Assembly: GCA_946494335.1 (NCBI GenBank)
Contig: CAMMBV010000013.1
Location: 1 to 64,000, forward strand
DNA from: an uncultured Ruminococcus sp.
GTDB lineage: Bacteria; Bacillota; Clostridia; Lachnospirales; Lachnospiraceae
Direction: 5' to 3'
DNA: 64,000 nt
Position numbers and translations under genes: made by a program. Positions 42,241-49,570 of this stretch are shown here, one piece after another. Below the pieces are notes generated by a model. It was not told the DNA's origin. It saw only the letters and a program-made list of their open reading frames with translations, and did no database searches. The stretch's first letter is position 1. Every line of letters begins with the position of its first letter.

Positions 42241-42257
42241 TGTAATCAATAATTACA
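42241..42257. promoter_or_regulatory. Operator candidate 2
   Basis: TGTAATCAATAATTACA differs from candidate 1 by two bases and keeps 7 of 8 symmetric pairs. It lies 130 bp away, upstream of the promoter, a layout compatible with looping. The rest of the 42088-42376 gap holds the promoter, AT-rich sequence and the Hsp20 terminator. Confidence 0.6.
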
Positions 42258-42336
42258 TTTAATTTCAAATGAAGTGTATTCAATATTTTCATTTTGTCCA
42301 TCACAGCAAGCCGTTCGCTGTCCGGTCATATCGCAC

Positions 42337-42363
42337 AAAAAAAGCGGGAGATTTCTCTCCCGC
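42337..42363 (-). terminator. Intrinsic terminator after hsp20
   Basis: GCGGGAGA and TCTCCCGC form an 8-bp stem with a 4-nt loop, followed on the minus strand by TTTTTTTGTG, 13 bp past the hsp20 stop. Confidence 0.88.
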
Positions 42364-42376
42364 TCCTTGGTCAGCT

Positions 42377-42814
42377 TTAACCTTCAATGGAAATATATTT
42401 CTTTTCTTTCACTGCTTTTTCATCCTTTTTGGGAACTGTCAGCTTCAGAATACCGTTTTCAAAACGTGCCTGAATCTCTTCCTGTGTCACTCCTTTTCCT
42501 ACATAAAAGCTTCTGCTCATATTTCCTGAATAACGTTCACGGCGAATATATCTGCCCTTTTCATCTTTCTGGTCATTGCTGGTGTCTTTTGTCACCGTAA
42601 TGGTCAGATATCCGTTCTCCAGCTGAGCATTGATATCTTTCTTTTCCACTCCCGGCATATCGATATCCAGTTCGTAAGCCCCATCTGTCTCTTTCACATC
42701 TGTTTTCATCAGACCAGCTGTACTGCCGCCGTGTCTTCCAAAAAATTCTCTTTCAAATGGAAAATCCATCCAGTCATCAAATAAGTTTTCTCCAAAAATA
42801 CTAGGCATCATCAT
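42377..42814 (-). CDS. Hsp20/alpha-crystallin small heat-shock protein
   Basis: A 145-residue ATP-independent chaperone that holds unfolding proteins. The alpha-crystallin domain runs from ETDGAYELDIDMPGVEKKDI to the A-x-x-x-n-GvL-like ARFENGILKLTVPKK motif, with a short C-terminal KKYISIEG carrying the I-x-I anchor. GGGAG precedes the ATG by nine bases. No CIRCE element was seen in its long leader; the promoter is at 42921-42949. It is a single-gene unit with its own terminator. Confidence 0.94.
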   Translation of the reverse strand: MMMPSIFGENLFDDWMDFPFEREFFGRHGGSTAGLMKTDVKETDGAYELDIDMPGVEKKDINAQLENGYLTITVTKDTSNDQKDEKGRYIRRERYSGNMSRSFYVGKGVTQEEIQARFENGILKLTVPKKDEKAVKEKKYISIEG

Positions 42815-42920
42815 AAGTCATATCTCCCTTCACTTAATACTATCTTTTTTATATTACTCTTTTGCAGTTTCATACCAGAACTTCAGGTTTCATTTTCATC
42901 ACTTCCTTTGTTCTATATGT

Positions 42921-42949
42921 ACTATAACACCTATATCTTATTTTGTAAA
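42921..42949 (-). promoter_or_regulatory. Promoter of hsp20
   Basis: TTTACA (42949-42944), 17 bp, TATAGT (42926-42921) on the minus strand, about 107 bp upstream of the start codon. The leader between contains a potential nine-codon ORF (MKMKPEVLV) with AAAGGAAG before it, of doubtful meaning. Confidence 0.55.
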
Positions 42950-43000
42950 GAGTAAATCTCCTTTTTTTCTGTGAACTTTTTGTGAAATTCATTTTTCTAT

Positions 43001-43031
43001 ATAAAACAGGCAGCGCCGTATTGGCACTGCC
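43001..43031 (-). terminator. Terminator after the L25 gene
   Basis: GGCAGCGCC and GGCACTGCC arms (43009-43031) form a stem followed on the minus strand by TGTTTTATATAG. Confidence 0.7.
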
Positions 43032-43047
43032 CGCTTTTGTATTTTCA

Positions 43048-43632
43048 TTACTCCTCTTCTGTTTCTTCGCTTTCCTGCGTCGGCACCGAATTATGAACAG
43101 CCGACACAACCACCACAACGGCCTCCATATCTTCTGCCAGTTCAATTTCCGGATTTTTCGCAATATCCAGATCCTTCACTTTGATAGAATCACCCACATG
43201 CATATGTCCCACATCCAGTCTCACACTGTCTACTAGCGCCGACGGATATGCCTTATAAGGAATTTCGCTGATCAGCAGCTGAACCACGCCTTCTGCTGCT
43301 TTTTCATGATTTTCCAGAATAACCTCAGCCACGGAATTTACTTTTTCATTGCTTACCAGCGCCTGGAAATCAATCTCATCTACTCTTCCTGCCATGGAAT
43401 TATACTGCACTTCCTTAATCAGCACATCATAATCCTTTCCATCCACATTCAGCATAATCTGACTGCCTCTGTGGTCAGTTTTCAGCAGGCGCTCCACATC
43501 GCTTTTCACCATTTTCACCGGCACGGACCCTTCCATATCCCTGCCAAATACGTTTCCTGTAACAAATCCTTCACGTCTTAATTTCTTTGCCTTAACATCC
43601 ATGCTTCTTTTTTCAGCTTTTAAAGTATTCAT
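43048..43632 (-). CDS. 50S ribosomal protein L25/general stress protein Ctc
   Basis: A 194-residue long-form L25 that binds 5S rRNA. The N-terminal L25 domain reads KLRREGFVTGNVFGRDMEGS and LLKTDHRGSQIMLNVDG, followed by the Ctc beta domain with PSALVDSVRLDVGHMHVGDS and an acidic tail ending ESEETEEE. GGAGGA is upstream of the ATG. A TATAAT and a small stem (CTTTAC/GTAAAG) lie in its 168-bp leader, between 43633 and 43800, which otherwise holds AT-rich sequence. Confidence 0.93.
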   Translation of the reverse strand: MNTLKAEKRSMDVKAKKLRREGFVTGNVFGRDMEGSVPVKMVKSDVERLLKTDHRGSQIMLNVDGKDYDVLIKEVQYNSMAGRVDEIDFQALVSNEKVNSVAEVILENHEKAAEGVVQLLISEIPYKAYPSALVDSVRLDVGHMHVGDSIKVKDLDIAKNPEIELAEDMEAVVVVVSAVHNSVPTQESEETEEE

Positions 43633-43800
43633 TTATCTTTTCCTCCAAAAATCTGATTGCTTAGCAGCCTTCAACTTTACATTTCTGTAAAGAGGGTTGT
43701 TAAGTAGGTCTTTTTTTGTTACATATATATTATAACAGGCATAGCAAAATCAGATTAACCAATAATATGATTTTTCTTTCTTATTTTTTATGCATATTAT

Positions 43801-45090
43801 CTAATTTCTTGTATGGCGATTTATATATTTTGCCTTATACTTGGAATAGACAATAGTCTGATCCTTATAAAGACTGTAATATCCCGATGCAGCAAAGCTG
43901 ATGGCCACTGCGATCAGATAAAAGGAAACTCCTTCAAATCCAAAAAGTTCAAATGCAATCAGTATGGAGGTAATGGGACAATTGGTCACACCGCAGAAAA
44001 GAGCAGCCATCCCCGCCGCCGCGCACAGAGAAGGGGAAAGCCCCAGTAACTGCCCCATGACGCATCCCAGCGTCGCCCCGATGCAAAAGGAGGGCACGAT
44101 CTCTCCGCCGCGAAAACCGGCCCGCATGGTTATGGCCGTCAAAATCAGCTTTATCAAAAAAGCCTCCGGCCTGGCCTTTCCCGACTCCACCGCCTGCTCA
44201 ATCAGGTTGTTGCCCGCTCCCATATAATCAGTCGTACCCAGCAAAAGAGTAATGCCAATGATGATAAGACCGGCAGCAAAGACCCGCAGATAAGGATTTT
44301 TAAGCCATTTGCTGTAAAGTTTCCCCGCCTCCCCCAGCGCAGCGCAGAAAAGAATGCTCACCGCCGCGCAGGCGAGGGCTATGACCCCCATTTTCAATCC
44401 GTTTTGCAGCGTAAGCTGGGGAATCCCCGACACATGGAAACTTTCCGGATGAATACCGAAACTTGCCGCAAATTCCGATGCAATCAGAGCCGATATCACA
44501 CAGGGCAGCAAAGCCGCATAGTACATGATACCCACGCTGACCACTTCCATGGAAAAAACAGCCGCCGCCATAGGCGTTCCGAACACAGCTGCAAACGCTC
44601 CGCTCATGCCGCACATGACAATCACATGGCGGTCCTCTTCATCCAGGCGTATCACACGGCCAATCTGATTGCCGATGCTTCCGCCCAACTGAATGGCAGC
44701 TCCCTCTCTTCCGGCAGAACCGCCGGCCAGATGGGTGAGAATCGTGGAAACAAAAATCAGAGGAGCCGCACGGAAAGGCACGTCATCCTTGGAACGGATA
44801 AAAGACAGCACCTGATTTGTCCCCCTGTCTTCTTTTCCTATTTTTTGATACAGAAATACTATAATAAGCCCTGCCGCCGGAAGCGCAAAAATAAGCTGAG
44901 GATATCTGCCCCTCACATTTGTCACACAGGCAAGGGCTGCAGCGAACAGACTGCTGCAGCCGCCCACAATGGTTCCGGTAACAGCAGCCAGAATCAGCCA
45001 TTTTATGAAATTGCCCATATCACGCCACACTCTGCCGGCATAATACTGCACAAGCTGTTTTTTAGGAATCTTTCCTTTTGTGTTTCCCAT
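43801..45090 (-). CDS. CLC-type chloride channel/antiporter
   Basis: A 429-residue CLC protein: GGSAGREGAAIQLGGSIGNQ is the GREGP-type selectivity segment, followed by GTPMAAAVFSMEV and the RGGEIVPSFCIGATLG motif; about ten to twelve helices. There is no C-terminal CBS domain. Whether it is a channel, H+/Cl- exchanger or fluoride antiporter is not decided by these motifs; the GREGA variant is seen in several small bacterial CLCs. The start at 45090 follows GAGGAG and lies within the end of the DNA glycosylase gene (29-bp overlap). Confidence 0.9.
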   Translation of the reverse strand: MGNTKGKIPKKQLVQYYAGRVWRDMGNFIKWLILAAVTGTIVGGCSSLFAAALACVTNVRGRYPQLIFALPAAGLIIVFLYQKIGKEDRGTNQVLSFIRSKDDVPFRAAPLIFVSTILTHLAGGSAGREGAAIQLGGSIGNQIGRVIRLDEEDRHVIVMCGMSGAFAAVFGTPMAAAVFSMEVVSVGIMYYAALLPCVISALIASEFAASFGIHPESFHVSGIPQLTLQNGLKMGVIALACAAVSILFCAALGEAGKLYSKWLKNPYLRVFAAGLIIIGITLLLGTTDYMGAGNNLIEQAVESGKARPEAFLIKLILTAITMRAGFRGGEIVPSFCIGATLGCVMGQLLGLSPSLCAAAGMAALFCGVTNCPITSILIAFELFGFEGVSFYLIAVAISFAASGYYSLYKDQTIVYSKYKAKYINRHTRN

Positions 45091-45916
45091 TATCCCACTC
45101 CTCATTTTTCAATCCGCTCAGTTCGTAATAGAATATGTACTGCTGCATCACTCCCTGAAATCCCCGGTACCGCCTGTTGGGAAAGCCGCGTTTATAATGC
45201 TCTTTCAGCACCTGCAAAATATGCGTATCCTTCGGAAAGGCCTGCAGGTGATGCAGTGCAAACAGACAGATACAGTCAGCCACCTTCTCACCGACGCCAA
45301 AAAGCTTCATTAACTCCTCTTTCGCTCTTTTATAGGGCATTTTCTCTATTTCATCCAGCTTTACCTCGCCCTGCACAACGCTTCGGGCCGACCGTACCAC
45401 ATACTTGCTCCGGTATCCCAGATTACATTTTTTCAATTCATCCTCCTCAAGAAGCGAAAGCTCCCGGGCCTGCGGAAAGGCGTAATACACCTTTCCCTGG
45501 GATGATATCATTTTTTCGCCGTATCTCTCGCAGATATTCTGAATACACCTGCGTATTCTGGGGATATTATTCTGCTGGGATATCAGAAAAGATACGATCA
45601 TTTCCCAGAGATCCTGCCGGAGAATCCGTATCCCTTCTCCTGCGTGCGCCGCACGGCACAGATATTTGTCATTGGGGTTTATCTGGCGGATATAAGCGCC
45701 GTAATCCCTATCCAAATCAAAGTATTCCATCCAGAACGTTTCATACTCCTTTTCATCGCAGTCAAAAAAGCATTCCCGCCCCTGCTGCTTCACCTCAAGA
45801 TAGTGATTTCCGGCTATCACCTGGTACGTATCATCCCCTGCAGACTGCATGCGAAAACACTGCCCGGATTCACAGATCTGAGAAAGGGAAAAATTTTCTA
45901 TCGTTTTTGTAACCAT
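45062..45916 (-). CDS. 8-oxoguanine DNA glycosylase (OGG1-type)
   Basis: A 284-residue HhH-GPD base-excision repair enzyme. The N-terminal TBP-like domain begins FSLSQICESGQCFRMQ, the HhH-GPD core reads LMKLFGVGEKVADCICLFAL with the catalytic Lys, and the catalytic Asp is in AFPKDTHI. These are features of OGG/AlkA relatives that remove oxidised guanine. Its gene overlaps the CLC gene downstream. Confidence 0.9.
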   Translation of the reverse strand: MVTKTIENFSLSQICESGQCFRMQSAGDDTYQVIAGNHYLEVKQQGRECFFDCDEKEYETFWMEYFDLDRDYGAYIRQINPNDKYLCRAAHAGEGIRILRQDLWEMIVSFLISQQNNIPRIRRCIQNICERYGEKMISSQGKVYYAFPQARELSLLEEDELKKCNLGYRSKYVVRSARSVVQGEVKLDEIEKMPYKRAKEELMKLFGVGEKVADCICLFALHHLQAFPKDTHILQVLKEHYKRGFPNRRYRGFQGVMQQYIFYYELSGLKNEEWDNGKHKRKDS

Positions 45917-45925
45917 ATTTCACCC

Positions 45926-45954
45926 AAAAAGGCCGGTCACCTCTGACCAGCCTT
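45926..45954 (-). terminator. Terminator after apgM
   Basis: AAGGC.GGTCA and TGACC.GCCTT arms with a short loop, followed on the minus strand by TTTTTGGG, seven bases after the apgM stop. Confidence 0.82.
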
Positions 45955-45961
45955 CTTTTCT

Positions 45962-47161
45962 TTATTTTTCAAACAGATGCTCCATCAGCATCCAGCCTTC
46001 TTCCAGCTTTACTCCGGACAAAGCCGCTTCCTTTTCATTGTAAACCCAGGAATGATCCCCTTTTTCCGTGCTGTCGTAAAGCAGATAAGGAACGGGATCT
46101 GAGGTGTGCGTTCTGACACGGATAGGCGTGGGATGATCCGGAAGCACCAGCATCCGGTAATCTGTGCCCGCAGCGTCTAAACCTTCTTTTACAGGGCGAA
46201 TCACACGCTGATCCAGATACTCAATGGCCTGCACCTTTCTCTCTACGCTGCCCTGGTGCCCCATTTCATCAGGAGCTTCCACATGGATGTAGGCGAAATC
46301 GTACCCCTCCTGTGTCAGCGCCTTTACCGCAGCATCGGCCTTTCCTTCATAATTGGTATGCAGACCGCCGTTGGCTCCTTCCACCGTTATATTATCCATA
46401 CCGGCTCCCACGGCAATCCCTTTCAGCAGATCAACCGCAGAAATCATCACGCCCTTCTTATGGTATTTTTCATAAAAAGAGGATAGCGCCGGTTTCGTCC
46501 CGGCTCCCCAGAACCAGATACTGTTGGCAGGATTTTTTCCCTGTCTCTTTCTTTCCAGATTCAGGGGATGGTTAGAAAGAATCTCCCAGCTTTTCTTCTG
46601 CATTTCCCGCAGAACCGAATCAGCCGGAAGCCAGGAACCGATCACCTGACCCAGTATATCATGAGGCGGGGTCAGCTCCACCACATTTCCTTTTGCCCAG
46701 ATCAGGCAGTGACGGTAGCTGGTTCCCAGATAAAACCGGTAAGTTTCATTTTCCAGTTCTTTCCTCACGGCCTCCAGAAGAATCTGAGCGTCTTCGGTGC
46801 TGATCTCATCGGAGCTGTGATCTATGATTTTCTTTTCCTCATAGTCTCCTTCCTCCGACAGCGTCACCAGATTGCAGCGAATGGCCACATCATCCGCTTT
46901 CATATCAACTCCGATGCTTAAAGCTTCCAGAGGAGATCTTCCTGTATAATAGACCTTCGGATCATACCCCATCACGGAAAGGTTTGCCGTATCACTGCCC
47001 GGACTCATGCCCCCTGGAATGGTATGGACCATGCCGATTTCCGACATACGGGCCAGTTCATCCATGACGGGAGTACAGGCGTATTCCAGCGGTGTTTTTT
47101 CATCCAGCCGGGCAATGGTTTCATCCGCCATGCCATCGCCCAGAATTACTACGTATTTCAT
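45962..47161 (-). CDS. ApgM-type phosphoglycerate mutase homologue, probable homoserine kinase
   Basis: A 399-residue alkaline-phosphatase-superfamily protein of the archaeal-type cofactor-independent phosphoglycerate mutase group. It starts YVVILGDGMADE (metal-binding Asp), has the phospho-acceptor Ser in GGMSPGSDTANLSVMGYDP, and ends with the metal-binding HVEAPDEMGHQG and LPDHPTPI. A branch of this family has been proposed and in some bacteria shown to act as homoserine kinase. It lies 16 bp downstream of homoserine dehydrogenase, which fits threonine synthesis better than glycolysis. No ThrB of the GHMP type is in view. Confidence 0.82.
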   Translation of the reverse strand: MKYVVILGDGMADETIARLDEKTPLEYACTPVMDELARMSEIGMVHTIPGGMSPGSDTANLSVMGYDPKVYYTGRSPLEALSIGVDMKADDVAIRCNLVTLSEEGDYEEKKIIDHSSDEISTEDAQILLEAVRKELENETYRFYLGTSYRHCLIWAKGNVVELTPPHDILGQVIGSWLPADSVLREMQKKSWEILSNHPLNLERKRQGKNPANSIWFWGAGTKPALSSFYEKYHKKGVMISAVDLLKGIAVGAGMDNITVEGANGGLHTNYEGKADAAVKALTQEGYDFAYIHVEAPDEMGHQGSVERKVQAIEYLDQRVIRPVKEGLDAAGTDYRMLVLPDHPTPIRVRTHTSDPVPYLLYDSTEKGDHSWVYNEKEAALSGVKLEEGWMLMEHLFEK

Positions 47162-47177
47162 AAATCTCCTCCGGATC

Positions 47178-48395
47178 TTAAATCCTTGCCCGGATCATGC
47201 TGATGATGCCGTCCAGCTGGCCGGCTTTTTCTTTATACTGCGCTTCTGTCATGACCGGTGTGACGAAAGCGAATTCTTCCGGCATATCTGCCAGCTGCCA
47301 AATCTGCGCTTCGCCGAAAAGTTCTTTTACTTTGCTTTCTTTTTCCGCCGGCGTGCCCTGCACTCTGACAAAGAACCGTCCCTTCACCCGACTGATATCC
47401 ATCAGCTCCAGCTTTTTGCTGCTCCAGTGCATCATAATATTCCGGTTCAGATGCTTTGCCTCATCCACCACATCGGCTACCACTGCGCTGGCTGTTGGCA
47501 GTTTTCCCGCGCCGCTTCCATAGAACATGGCGTCTCCCAGCACATTGCCGTGAACAAAGATCGCATTAAATACCCCGTTCACGCTGAAAAGAGGGCTGGA
47601 GCCGTCAATCATCACAGGACTCACCATGGCATAAAATTCTTCTCCCTCTTTCCGACTGGTTGCCAGCAGTTTAATGCTGGTTCCCATAGCGTTGGCATAC
47701 TTAATATCCGCAGCCGTTATCTTTGTGATGCCTTCTGTATAGACTTCTTCATAGTTTACAGATCTTCCAAATGCCAGAGAGGACAGAATGGCAATTTTAC
47801 GGCAGGCGTCATAGCCCTCCACATCCGCCTCCGGGTTGCGTTCCGCGTACCCCTTATCCTGGGCTTCCTTCAGAACCTCCTCAAAATCAGAGCCTTTGGC
47901 GCTCATTTCCGTCATGATATAATTGGTCGTTCCGTTCAAAATACCGGTAATCTCATCGATCTCATCCGCCGTCAGTGAAGAATTCAGCGCACGGATAATG
48001 GGAATGCCGCCTCCGCAACTGGCCTCAAACAGATAGTTGATGTTTTTCTGTCTGGCGATTTCCAGAAGCTCCACGCCATGCTTGGCCACCAGCTCTTTGT
48101 TGGAGGTGCACACACTTTTTCCGCTTTCCAGCGCGCGTCTGGTAAAGGTAAGAGCCGGCTCAACGCCGCCCATCACTTCTACCACGATTTTTACCTCTGG
48201 GTCGTTTGCAATCACGTCAAAATCATGGACGATCTTTTCCTGTATGGGATCTCCGGGAAAATCCCGCAGATCCAGCACATATTTGATATTAATTTCTTCC
48301 CCGGCTTTTTTGGCGATACTGTCATAGTTGGTATTGATAACTTCCACAACTCCGGAACCCACAGTGCCATAGCCCAACACAGCAATATTAATCAT
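47178..48395 (-). CDS. hom: Homoserine dehydrogenase
   Basis: A 405-residue enzyme reducing aspartate semialdehyde to homoserine. The Rossmann start is AVLGYGTVGSGVVEVI, the catalytic region FEASCGGGIPIIRALNSS and GILNGTTNYIMTEM, with the Lys/Asp site near KGYAERNPEADVEGYDA. The C-terminal ~80 residues look like an ACT domain for feedback by threonine. It is 18 bp downstream of prfB and upstream of the ApgM-like kinase. Confidence 0.96.
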   Translation of the reverse strand: MINIAVLGYGTVGSGVVEVINTNYDSIAKKAGEEINIKYVLDLRDFPGDPIQEKIVHDFDVIANDPEVKIVVEVMGGVEPALTFTRRALESGKSVCTSNKELVAKHGVELLEIARQKNINYLFEASCGGGIPIIRALNSSLTADEIDEITGILNGTTNYIMTEMSAKGSDFEEVLKEAQDKGYAERNPEADVEGYDACRKIAILSSLAFGRSVNYEEVYTEGITKITAADIKYANAMGTSIKLLATSRKEGEEFYAMVSPVMIDGSSPLFSVNGVFNAIFVHGNVLGDAMFYGSGAGKLPTASAVVADVVDEAKHLNRNIMMHWSSKKLELMDISRVKGRFFVRVQGTPAEKESKVKELFGEAQIWQLADMPEEFAFVTPVMTEAQYKEKAGQLDGIISMIRARI

Positions 48396-48412
48396 ACTTT
48401 CCTCTCCTTATA

Positions 48413-49538
48413 TTATATCGTATCTTTGCGCACAGACAGCGCCTTCCATTTCAGATAGGCGTTGATGAAAGAGTCAATGTCCCCATCCAGCACCTGATCC
48501 ACAGTGCCCCGTTCCTCATTGGTCCGGTGATCCTTCACCATGGTATAAGGCTGCAGAACATAAGAACGAATCTGATTTCCCCAGCCAATCTCCGTCACTT
48601 CACCGCGGATACCGGAAAGCTTCGCTTCATTCTCCTGCTGCTTCAGCAGATACAGCTTGGCTTTCAGCATCTGCATGGCCTTGTCCTTGTTCATATGCTG
48701 GGAACGTTCATTCTGACACTGTACCACGATCCCCGTGGGGAAATGGGTAATACGGATGGCGGAAGACGTCTTGTTGATATGCTGTCCTCCTGCTCCGCTG
48801 GAACGGTACGTATCGATACGGATATCTTCATCCTTAATTTCTACATCCACCTCTTCTTCTATATCCGGCATTACATCGCAGGACACAAAGGAAGTCTGCC
48901 GTTTGCCCGCCGCATTGAAAGGCGAGATCCTCACCAGACGGTGAACCCCTTTTTCTGATTTCAGATAACCGTAGGCATTTTCACCATGAACCTCAAAGGT
49001 CACTGATTTGATTCCGGCCTCCTCGCCGTCCAGATAGTCCAGAACCTCCACGCTGTACCCTTTTCGCTCCGCCCAGCGGCTGTACATACGGTACAGCATG
49101 CCGGCCCAGTCGCAGGATTCCGTTCCGCCGGCTCCTGCATGAAGGGTTACGATCGCATCACTTCCGTCATACTCTCCGGAGAGGAGGGTTTTCACCCGGA
49201 TATTTTCAAAATCCTTCTTAAACTGATCAAGAAGCTCCTCTATCTCCGGTATTACCGAAGAATCGTTTTCCTCATACCCCATTTCAATCAGAGTTTCCAT
49301 ATCCTCTTTCTGAGATATAAGATTCTGATACGTCTCCATGTCATCCTTCAGGCTTTTCAGTTCCTTCATCATTGCCTGGGATTTTTCCGGATCGTCCCAG
49401 AAATTGGGAGCCTCCATTTCCATCTCTAATTCCTGAACCCGCTTTTCCTTGTTAGCCAGGTCAAAGTGAATCCCTCACTTCCACTAATGGTTCTGTATAG
49501 GAATTTAAAATTGTTTTAAACTGATCCAGTTCAACCAT
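48413..49538 (-). CDS. prfB: Peptide chain release factor 2 (programmed +1 frameshift)
   Basis: RF2 decodes UGA and UAA. The first 25 codons run from the ATG at 49538 (GAAGGTG upstream) to TGA at 49463-49461; after a +1 shift at CTTTGAC translation continues from GAC (49462) to 48413, giving 374 residues. Family blocks: RISPFNAAGKRQTSF with the SPF stop-codon-reading motif and GAGGQHINKTSSA with the GGQ peptidyl hydrolysis motif. The ORF track shows only the second part from an internal Met. It lies 32 bp downstream of secA, a common Firmicutes pair. Confidence 0.95.
49460..49475 (-). promoter_or_regulatory. prfB programmed frameshift site
   Basis: The minus strand reads AGGGATTCACTTTGAC: a Shine-Dalgarno-like AGGG, then CTT followed by the in-frame stop TGA and C. 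The slippery CTT-TGA-C and upstream purine block are the known autoregulatory signals of prfB. Confidence 0.9.
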
Positions 49539-49570
49539 AGCTTCACCTTCTTTCTGAATATTTTATTTTT

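Noticed and set aside
42870-43163. 97-aa ORF, and a nine-codon leader peptide, upstream of hsp20
   Set aside because: The ORF reads through the L25 terminator and hsp20 promoter region. The leader peptide has a fair ribosome site but no other support.
44404-45912. 502-aa plus-strand ORF, and similar long ones at 50801-52132 and 54936-56198
   Set aside because: Antisense shadows of clear minus-strand genes (CLC/OGG, secA, MATE) with no family features.
48396-48412. T-box, lysine or threonine riboswitch before hom, asnA or dapF
   Set aside because: The available leaders are too short (17 bp before hom) or show no conserved structure; the hairpin near 62503-62522 is a simple weak stem.
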